From assembly GCA_963702105.1 (NCBI GenBank), contig OY969712.1, positions 5,208,001-5,272,000 on the forward strand: DNA of 64,000 bases. Direction: 5' to 3'. The translations under genes and the position numbers were made by a program. The DNA comes from ZC4RG20 sp963702105. Lineage in GTDB: Bacteria > Pseudomonadota > Gammaproteobacteria > Steroidobacterales > Rariloculaceae. This document shows positions 58,510-64,000 of this stretch, piece after piece. The notes under the pieces are model-generated. The model had not been told where the DNA came from. It did not search any database and saw nothing but the letters and a program-made list of their open reading frames with translations. Each line of letters starts with the position of its first letter. Position 1 is the stretch's first letter.

Positions 58510-59352
58510 CTAGAACTCCACGACCGCTCTTGTGCTCTTCGAAAACGATAGCAGAGCGCGACTCTTCGAGCCGTTGACATACTCTCTCATGGCCAATTCC
58601 CGGCTTCGGTGTCGGGAGAATAGGTCGGTCCGGATCCCCGTTAGCGCTGCTAGTTCCTGAAGCGCGTCGATAAAGCTTCTCGAAACCTGATACGCGGAAC
58701 TCAGTTCCCCCGGAAAGCACGCGGGAATGCGCGTATCGTCAAAGTGAGAGAGAAAATCATCCATTAGTACGAAGGCTTCGGCCGGTCCGTAATTCACCTT
58801 ATTGCGGAGGTCGATAAACCACGACTCATTGGCGCTTACCGGACGAAACGCCTGAATAGCGGCCGCAGAGACCCAAGTCGCGAGCCCCGGAACGGCCGAA
58901 TAGTAGGCGTGCCAGAAGAGGCGATGACTTCCGTTGGGGCCAGGGTGATTCCGCGTTTGGAATTGTATCCGTTGGCTTCCGGGGTTCGAATCGAGAACCT
59001 CTATCCATCGATTCCGGTGCCTCAACCAACATCCCACCAAGCCGAGGATCGCATGCGCGGCAAAGAACGCTGAATAGTACAGGCCGACCACACACCACGA
59101 ACTGGAAGAGGCGCGTAGCGCCTCCACCGACCGAACAAACGTGGAGCCCGCCAGCAGAATATATCTGTCCGTTTCTCGGAGAAGGACCGCTCTAAGCTCA
59201 TTGAAATTCGCCGAACCCTCTTGGAAGGCAGTAGAGCGGCCGTAGCTCGCGTCGAGGTACCGCAGTGGGTCGAGACCTGGCGCCACCGCGGGCGCTTGCC
59301 CTGTGAACCCTGCGACATAGTATTGCGCGCCGGTGAGCGAGAAGGCTCTCAT
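58510..59352 (-). CDS. Hypothetical protein, HEPN-like helices possible
   Basis: 280 residues, two bases after the DGQHR gene stop, so in one operon with it. Helical; SWCVVGLYYSAFFAAHAILG resembles the central helix of HEPN-type or nucleotidyltransferase-associated proteins, but the RxxxxH signature was not identified with certainty. N-terminus MRAFSLTGAQYYVAGFTG is not a signal peptide. I do not recognise a family. Confidence 0.7.
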   Translation of the reverse strand: MRAFSLTGAQYYVAGFTGQAPAVAPGLDPLRYLDASYGRSTAFQEGSANFNELRAVLLRETDRYILLAGSTFVRSVEALRASSSSWCVVGLYYSAFFAAHAILGLVGCWLRHRNRWIEVLDSNPGSQRIQFQTRNHPGPNGSHRLFWHAYYSAVPGLATWVSAAAIQAFRPVSANESWFIDLRNKVNYGPAEAFVLMDDFLSHFDDTRIPACFPGELSSAYQVSRSFIDALQELAALTGIRTDLFSRHRSRELAMREYVNGSKSRALLSFSKSTRAVVEF

Positions 59353-59354
59353 GG

Positions 59355-60314
59355 CTACTCAAATATCTGGCCGCAAAGAGTATCGTAAATCGCGCGCATC
59401 CCGGCCGACCCTTGCTGCCCGCGAATCCGGTCTGCGTCGAGAGACGACAGGTCGATTAGCCGGAGATAGTCCAAGTAAACACGGGCGGAAATACCAGAAG
59501 GCTCGGTCTCTTCGGCGTCGATGATGTCGGGCAGCAACCGCAGTAGAGCGCGAATTACTCTGGCCTTATAGAAAGCTCCAGTAGCATTGTCCCATCCGTC
59601 CGCGTCCCTCTCCCTGACCGCGCTAAAGAACCGGATCAGTATTTCGTACTGGTCCTCATACGTAATGCCGTGCAGCCTCCCCCGCCTGGACACCAAGGAC
59701 TTGATCGCAGGCGCGAGAGATCCTTGTTTAAGCGAGATCTCCCGCTGCTCACCTGTCAGATCAACACGCTGGTACAAAGGGCTCCTAAGATCTCCATTAA
59801 GGTCATAAATAAGGTCGACTGCGCGTACACCATCAGGATCATCGTTAGCGCGAACTAATCGGACTAGGTCCCATCTCAGCGATGACGGCACTCTCTTCTG
59901 ATTGTCATTTATCTCCACAAATAGCTCAGCCATTTCCTGCTCCGTTAGCCCTACGTGAATAAGGCAGCAGTACCGGGCTTCCACATTCGCGAACTTTTGG
60001 GCCCATAGCCTATGCTGGCCGTCGACCACAAGCAGCCTGATCGTATCGGGAAAGGTGATCGTTGCTTCTTTGCAGCTCACCTTTAGGGAATTTGTCGCAA
60101 GGACTATCGCATTCGGGAACGTCCGCCCCTGATCTAGGACGGCCGTAGCGATTTCGCGAGCGCGGTCTTGGTTTACGCGTCGTTGGAACCCCTTCTCTGG
60201 GTCGCTGATCCGCCAAGACGGCGTGGTGCGCGCCAACAGCCAATTACCCGGGATTACGCCGACGAGTATCTTCGGTTGGTTCTGCAATTCTAGGCCGGGG
60301 TACCGATACGGCAT
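59355..60314 (-). CDS. DGQHR-domain protein
   Basis: 319 residues from ATG 60314 (GAGG nine bases upstream). Residues 98-102 are DGQHR in RLLVVDGQHRLWAQ, the mark of a ParB/sulfiredoxin-like family that includes DndB of DNA phosphorothioation systems; AELFVEINDNQKRVPSSL follows as usual. Helical C-terminal part. In known systems such proteins sense or regulate DNA modification. Transcribed with the unknown protein and Mrr. A 234-base AT-rich gap separates it from the methyltransferase. Confidence 0.82.
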   Translation of the reverse strand: MPYRYPGLELQNQPKILVGVIPGNWLLARTTPSWRISDPEKGFQRRVNQDRAREIATAVLDQGRTFPNAIVLATNSLKVSCKEATITFPDTIRLLVVDGQHRLWAQKFANVEARYCCLIHVGLTEQEMAELFVEINDNQKRVPSSLRWDLVRLVRANDDPDGVRAVDLIYDLNGDLRSPLYQRVDLTGEQREISLKQGSLAPAIKSLVSRRGRLHGITYEDQYEILIRFFSAVRERDADGWDNATGAFYKARVIRALLRLLPDIIDAEETEPSGISARVYLDYLRLIDLSSLDADRIRGQQGSAGMRAIYDTLCGQIFE

Positions 60315-60548
60315 CGAAGTGAACCTCGAGTACAGAGAGCGGGTTGTCCTTCGTCTACTCAAAGAGACTAGGAAAGATGCATATCTATTCGTCCCAAACT
60401 TAGCTGTTATCTTTACTTCATGGGTCTTTGTTGTCTATGCGAAGAATCACACTTATCGCATGGCAGATAAGAATCCATTCGGCCGATGAGCCGTCCTTGC
60501 TGCTTAGCCGAACGAAAGTTTAACAGCAATACGTGCGGTTACACCGAA

Positions 60549-61634
60549 TCAATAGCCCAATAAGATGTATTCGGACGCTCTTCTTCTCACTGCCTTACTG
60601 TGCGTGCCAAAGTGATAAACGTGCTGCTTTTCGAATACGTCCGTCCTGGACTTGACCTTCGCAAGGAGGTTTCGTATTACGGGTAGATCTGGATAGCCGT
60701 TCGAGGAGTACGAAAGGACGATAATTGAGTCTGCAAACTTACGGAACAGTCTTTCGAAAGCATCGATTGCCGTTCGCCTGTACGAAAATGGTGTGAATCG
60801 TTTCGCTATTTTCTTGACCTTTGTCTCATGCAGAATGCGCTGGCCCTCCCAATAGCAGGATAACCCTTCGAGAAAGTGATAGCGCTTTATATAGCAGTTA
60901 TCGTCTGCGCGCGGAACGTAGGGCGGGTCAAAGTAAACGAGATCGTATCCGTTGTCCTTGGCCTCGAATATATCGCCTCGCGTCGCCTGGCAGCCCCGAT
61001 GTCCTCGAAACACCGTCCCGTTGTATACACGGACCTGCTCTAGAAAGTGCTCTCGAAGGCTGAGTCTCAAGTCTCGACGCCCGTCTTTATGGCCGTCCAC
61101 GTCGCCTGCAGCCGTAAACACCCCGCGGGGTTGCCTCTTGACGCAAGAGCGCAGAAGCGCGGACATCGCAAGTGCCGCTTTTTTGGGTGGAAGTGCCTGC
61201 GCGTTCCAACACAGCCGGTCAAGAAACCGTAGATCTTCTGGAGTGTAGAAAATATCTCGGAATGTTCGCTCTATGAAATGTCTGTGCCTCGGATCATACG
61301 AAAGCAAGTGCTCAACATCCTGTTCCTCCAGCACGAGATGCGAATTCGCAACCGTGGCCATGCATATGACGCTGCTGAAGGTAAGAAAATCGTTGGCGAC
61401 CACCCGTTTTCCCATGCACTTTAGTAGGTACGCGACCGCTCCCGAGCCAGCGAAGCCATCGAGAGCCGACGTAAAGGAGATGTCACGCAGTATTTCGTGA
61501 ATCCATGGTAGAAGCCGGTGTTTGCTTCCCATTAACCGCAATTGCGGATATATGGATGCAGCGGCAGGAAACTGCTGAGACCGGCAGGAGTAACTCGGGC
61601 GCGTCTTCGTCTTGGCCGGCGGTTTGGCAAGCAT
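60549..61634 (-). CDS. D12-class adenine-specific DNA methyltransferase
   Basis: 361 residues. QLRLMGSKHRLLPWI, SAM motif ALDGFAGSGAVAYLLK (residues 57-72) and catalytic DPPYVPRADDN (DPPY at about 236-239) place it in the Dam-like D12 family, which modifies N6 of adenine. The target-recognition part between these is unlike Dam (LRSCVKRQPRGVFTAAGD), so the target site cannot be predicted. Start ATG 61634 has a weak ribosome site. Upstream lies the hairpin at 61849 and the phage replication genes. Confidence 0.88.
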   Translation of the reverse strand: MLAKPPAKTKTRPSYSCRSQQFPAAASIYPQLRLMGSKHRLLPWIHEILRDISFTSALDGFAGSGAVAYLLKCMGKRVVANDFLTFSSVICMATVANSHLVLEEQDVEHLLSYDPRHRHFIERTFRDIFYTPEDLRFLDRLCWNAQALPPKKAALAMSALLRSCVKRQPRGVFTAAGDVDGHKDGRRDLRLSLREHFLEQVRVYNGTVFRGHRGCQATRGDIFEAKDNGYDLVYFDPPYVPRADDNCYIKRYHFLEGLSCYWEGQRILHETKVKKIAKRFTPFSYRRTAIDAFERLFRKFADSIIVLSYSSNGYPDLPVIRNLLAKVKSRTDVFEKQHVYHFGTHSKAVRRRASEYILLGY

Positions 61635-61848
61635 GTCGGTTACCTAGCCCAGTTCTTTCTTTTCTAAATGGCTGGAAGGGTAGTGACTAAAGCTGTGATG
61701 CACAAGGTGAGATTGGGCGCGCGCGGCGATCGGCAGATGCAGTGTGAGGCAAGGAAGTTCGAGCACTTGTCCAGCAATTCGGCTCAATTGGCCCGTGACA
61801 GGACTCCGAGACAGACGAATCGTGAGGCGGCACCGTCCTTAGCGGCTG

Positions 61849-61879
61849 CCAGAGAGGCGGGCGCGGCCCGCCTCTCTGG
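61849..61879. terminator. Perfect 14-bp stem-loop after the ssDNA-binding gene
   Basis: CCAGAGAGGCGGGC and GCCCGCCTCTCTGG pair perfectly around a 3-base loop. It lies 14 bases downstream of the ssDNA-binding gene stop on the same strand. No T tract follows, so it is not a standard terminator; in filamentous phages a strong terminator follows early genes, and hairpins also serve as origin or packaging signals. Confidence 0.65.
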
Positions 61880-61892
61880 CTCTTTGCCGATC

Positions 61893-62204
61893 TTAAGCTG
61901 CCTTTTCGCTTTTCCAGGTATCGAGCGCTCTCTTTCCAAGCTTCAATGCTTCCTCCAGTGGCGTTAGGGTCGGATAGATCATTTCAACCCTGTAGTAACG
62001 GTCCGGCCGAAACGAACCGGCTGCTATCGTATACAGCCCCTCTGGATAGGGGTCCTGACCGCGTTGGATGGTGATCTCGATCACCCGCGGGCGGTAGTTC
62101 TCCTGGATGATCTCTGCTTCCTGGAAACGGATTTGAAACTCCGTTCCGTCCTTCTTCTTTCCCGTGCGCTGGTGGGCCGCCTTGAACACTCTTACAATTA
62201 GCAT
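61893..62204 (-). CDS. ssDNA-binding protein, filamentous phage gene V type
   Basis: 103 residues. MLIVRVFKAAHQRTGKKKDG begins the OB-fold; YPEGLYTIAAGSFRPDRYYRVEMIYPTLTPLEE matches the helix-destabilising protein family of inoviruses (Phage_DNA_bind), which coats replicating single strands. A conserved order Rep then SSB fits phage genomes such as Cf and Pf types. The 110-base gap to rep holds a hairpin at 62237. Ribosome site is weak. Confidence 0.78.
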   Translation of the reverse strand: MLIVRVFKAAHQRTGKKKDGTEFQIRFQEAEIIQENYRPRVIEITIQRGQDPYPEGLYTIAAGSFRPDRYYRVEMIYPTLTPLEEALKLGKRALDTWKSEKAA

Positions 62205-62236
62205 TTCTGTAACCTCTGGTTGACTACGTTTCTCTT

Positions 62237-62276
62237 GGGCACACTTTGCCGGTCAAGCAACGAGCAAAGTGTGCCC
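62237..62276. promoter_or_regulatory. 13-bp inverted repeat between rep and the ssDNA-binding gene
   Basis: GGGCACACTTTGC and GCAAAGTGTGCCC pair perfectly around a 14-base loop. It lies just after the rep stop. It could be a terminator/processing hairpin or the double-strand origin that Rep nicks; no nick site can be proven from the sequence. Confidence 0.6.
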
Positions 62277-62314
62277 GGCCCAATGAGCCACGCGGCGACA
62301 AGCGACGCGCGCGG

Positions 62315-62944
62315 CTACTTAGCGAAGCCAAACAGCTGTGGCTGCGTGGCTCTGCCAAGATTTCTGCTAAATTCGATATCTCCATCTTTGATCACGTACT
62401 TTGTTACGTACCGGAGTGCAGCGTCGTCGTTCCGGACGGCCTCAATACGGGCGAATCCCGCCATCTCGCTCCACTTGTCCATCCAATACAGTCGTCGTGT
62501 GATCTTGTTTAGATCGTGGTGATCGCCCATTAGGGCGTGAAGGTGGACGACGCCTCGCTTCTGGCGCTCGATGGCGACCACCCAGTAGATGCCGCCGTCG
62601 TCGCGGTTCATCCAGCGGCGACCGTACAGCTTTCGATTAATGTCGTTAGTGAACCGGCGCCAGCGCTTCATCGCCGCTTCCGGATGAACGTTCGTTTCGA
62701 ATGTCAGAGTCGCGAACCACTGAAACGCAAAGGGCTGGAGAAAGTCAGCCCACGCGTCCCAGAGCCGGCGCTTCTCCGATTTGGATGGATCGCCCAAGGG
62801 GGCCTTGACACGTGGCCCCTGGAGGCCGTGGTTTAGCCGGCCATCCGGCCCCGCCGCCGGGGGCGTCGGGGCCGGCTGCCTGACGGCTACCACGGCCTCC
62901 TTCCCCGTGATCAAGGCGCCCCTTGTGCGATCTGAATCGACCAC
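62315..62944 (-). CDS. rep: HUH-endonuclease replication initiator
   Basis: 209 residues, rolling-circle Rep. Motif I FATLTFETN (77-85), motif II metal site VVHLHALMG with His134 and His136, and motif III YVTKYVIKDG with Tyr179 and Tyr183 as nick tyrosines. This motif spacing is found in inovirus and microvirus-type Rep proteins. N-terminal 55 residues are a polar, low-complexity extension. The GTG start directly abuts the HTH stop. Predicted to nick the origin and start strand-displacement replication. Confidence 0.85.
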   Translation of the reverse strand: MVDSDRTRGALITGKEAVVAVRQPAPTPPAAGPDGRLNHGLQGPRVKAPLGDPSKSEKRRLWDAWADFLQPFAFQWFATLTFETNVHPEAAMKRWRRFTNDINRKLYGRRWMNRDDGGIYWVVAIERQKRGVVHLHALMGDHHDLNKITRRLYWMDKWSEMAGFARIEAVRNDDAALRYVTKYVIKDGDIEFSRNLGRATQPQLFGFAK

Positions 62945-63136
62945 TTACCGTCTCCGGGTGGTCCGTCGTCGATGCGAGCTTACGTACGCTTCGAGCTCGG
63001 AGAGTCGATAGCGCACGGCCCGGGAGCCGACGCGAACGAAGGGGATTTCGGCGCCGGCCCAGCGGTCCCTTTCGAGAAACGCAGGGCTAACGCCGAGGAA
63101 TCGCGCGGCTTCCTTCGTGTTTAGCAGCTTTTCCAT
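62945..63136 (-). CDS. Excisionase/AlpA-type HTH protein
   Basis: 63 residues. LLNTKEAARFLGVSPAFLERDRWAG and RVGSRAVRYRLSELEAYVSSHRR form a winged-helix MerR/excisionase-like DNA-binding unit, common in prophages and integrated plasmids (AlpA/Xis family). It directly precedes rep, a place where phages carry a regulator. An inverted repeat lies just upstream of its start. Confidence 0.8.
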   Translation of the reverse strand: MEKLLNTKEAARFLGVSPAFLERDRWAGAEIPFVRVGSRAVRYRLSELEAYVSSHRRRTTRRR

Positions 63137-63137
63137 A

Positions 63138-63168
63138 TTTGCCTCCGTACGTTGCTGTACGAGGCAAA
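63138..63168. promoter_or_regulatory. Inverted repeat just upstream of the HTH gene
   Basis: Arms TTTGCCT/AGGCAAA and CGTAC/GTACG, with one bulged C on the left and a 6-base centre. Two bases from the HTH gene start, so it may be its operator or a leader hairpin. Confidence 0.5.
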
Positions 63169-63198
63169 GCCTATGAAGCTTGCGCGTCGAGCAGAATG

Positions 63199-63216
63199 CC
63201 TCTCCGATCGGAGAGG
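63199..63216. promoter_or_regulatory. 18-base perfect palindrome between two accessory genes
   Basis: CCTCTCCGATCGGAGAGG is its own reverse complement. It lies seven bases after the stop of the 228-residue gene on the minus strand. Flanked by TAAAAAA on one side, which reads as T residues before, not after, the stem on the minus strand; so terminator function is unlikely and a dimer-binding site more likely. Confidence 0.5.
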
Positions 63217-63223
63217 TAAAAAA

Positions 63224-63910
63224 TCACTTCAGTTTGCGGGGGGAGGGGATTTGCTTGTCTCGAACGGCTTTCTGGAACCATTTAACGAGCTGGGCGTGCG
63301 GGTCGCCGTGTCGGCCGATGATGGGAGTACCGTCCGGCAGCTGATTGTGCGGTTCAACCGTGGGCCACATGTGGACCGCAATGGAGTCATAGGTGATGCG
63401 TTTGCCGTTCTGGCGTAGTTCTTCGCACGCTTGCGGATAGAGTTGGAGGGCGCGATCTCTCAGGCTTCTGTTACGGCGGTACTTTTTATCGTTCAACAAT
63501 TCATTTGTCTTTGAATTCTTTTCGCGCTGACTTTCGGCCAGCACTTCCTGTATTTCCGTCTTTTGCTTTTCTGCCCTTTCTCTGTAGTGTCGAGAGAGAT
63601 TCAACGCTTGATTGGCGTAATTGAGTAGACGAATATCATTCGAGCGGTTTTCCGATTCCATTCTATTGGCCAAATAGACCGCCAATAGCGCCAATTGCTC
63701 GCTTATCTCTTCCGGCGACTCCTGATGGGAACGAGCAAGCAAAGCATCGGCGGGCGTTTGGTCGAACAATTCGGCCGGATTTTCTTCGAAGAATTCGTAA
63801 TCACAAAGCGCAAGCTCGATGTACGGCAATCGCTCCGCGATATCCGTATTGGATAAATGCGAAACGGCCTCGGAAATTCCTTTCTGCAATAGCGACAATT
63901 GCGTTTTCAT
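63224..63910 (-). CDS. Hypothetical protein of the integrated element
   Basis: 228 residues. Acidic N-terminal half (ALCDYEFFEENPAELFDQ), a coiled-coil-like middle (RERAEKQKTEIQEVLAESQRE), and a basic C-terminal part with SIAVHMWPTVEPHNQL and HAQLVKWFQKAVRD. The C-terminal part could bind DNA. Not recognised. First gene of the leftward run toward HTH-rep; the 90 bases upstream to the window end show CGCACACGGGTGCG, a short inverted repeat. Confidence 0.65.
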   Translation of the reverse strand: MKTQLSLLQKGISEAVSHLSNTDIAERLPYIELALCDYEFFEENPAELFDQTPADALLARSHQESPEEISEQLALLAVYLANRMESENRSNDIRLLNYANQALNLSRHYRERAEKQKTEIQEVLAESQREKNSKTNELLNDKKYRRNRSLRDRALQLYPQACEELRQNGKRITYDSIAVHMWPTVEPHNQLPDGTPIIGRHGDPHAQLVKWFQKAVRDKQIPSPRKLK

Positions 63911-64000
63911 CTATTTGCCTCGCCGCCTAGCCGTCGTGCGAAAGTTTAGCCGCTTCGCACACGGGTGCGCTTGACGGAGTCCACGGTCCGGACTAGGCGG

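Larger units (their letters stand above)
56195..64000. mobile_element. Putative integrated element with filamentous-phage replication genes and defence genes
   Basis: Begins at tRNA-Arg and continues past the window end. Contents from left: TIR/deoxyribosyltransferase-like gene, Mrr-type endonuclease, unknown gene, DGQHR gene, D12 methyltransferase, strong hairpin, gene-V-like ssDNA-binding protein, HUH Rep, HTH protein, unknown gene. Lower GC than the backbone and no housekeeping genes. No integrase, coat, adsorption or Zot-type gene is visible. The left edge is inferred from the tRNA; the right edge is unknown. Confidence 0.65.

Noticed and set aside
58978..58992. GGGGTTCGAATCGAG as a second tRNA attachment site
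   Set aside because: Only about ten bases resemble the tRNA T arm, and it lies inside a coding gene; not a credible att copy.
1..64000. CRISPR arrays, IS elements or rRNA genes
   Set aside because: No regularly spaced direct repeats of CRISPR size, no transposase with terminal inverted repeats and no rRNA sequence were seen.

Overview
The window is GC-rich DNA from a gammaproteobacterium. The evidence is the neighbourhoods pilA-pilR-pilS next to sucCD, recA-recX-alaS-csrA-tRNA-Ser, a CysB regulator and single-polypeptide CysG. The sucCD/pilRS adjacency and the DUF6152 pair suggest the Xanthomonadales/Nevskiales/Steroidobacterales side of the class, but this is a gene-order inference, not a phylogeny.

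Positions 1-53.4 kb are compact chromosomal backbone. From the left: type IV pilin start and its PilS-PilR/sigma-54 control (1-3.9 kb); succinyl-CoA synthetase and NAD synthetase (4-7.7 kb); BamD, RluD, PgeF, ClpB (7.8-13.3 kb); FmdB-like protein, DUF502, AspRS, NudB and a hydrolase (13.5-17.6 kb); MutS (17.6-20.3 kb); glycosyltransferase, PncC, ThpR, RecA, RecX, AlaS, CsrA and tRNA-Ser(GCT) (21-28.4 kb); sulfur assimilation genes cysK, cysG, cysB, cysH (28.5-33.2 kb); a heme supercluster on the minus strand (33.4-45.5 kb) holding hemA, hemC, hemD, hemB, hemL, a two-component pair, hemE, a HemQ-like gene, an actinobacterial-type ferrochelatase and a flavin oxidase; then a NahK-like kinase and small envelope or secreted proteins (45.6-53.4 kb). 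The last four heme genes look like a coproporphyrin-dependent ending to the pathway, unusual for this class. Thirteen copies of a short palindromic repeat (core GGGGTCAGAGCCC) sit between genes from 6 to 46 kb, and the five close pairs all have the same convergent arrangement.

From about 53.7 kb, and clearly after tRNA-Arg(TCG) at 56.1 kb, composition shifts and the content is accessory. Immediately after the tRNA come a TIR/deoxyribosyltransferase-like protein, an Mrr-type endonuclease, an unknown protein, a DGQHR-domain protein and a D12-class adenine methyltransferase. These are followed by a filamentous-phage-like replication module: HTH protein, HUH Rep and gene-V-like ssDNA-binding protein, with strong hairpins. 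No coat, adsorption or Zot-like gene is seen where an inovirus would carry them; the defence-type genes occupy that place. No integrase is visible, so the right end of the element lies outside the window.

Three genes (clpB, mutS, mrr) each carry a one-base insertion that breaks the frame, and all three lie at a GACGTC sequence. This shared signature suggests a common cause, most simply a sequencing or assembly error.
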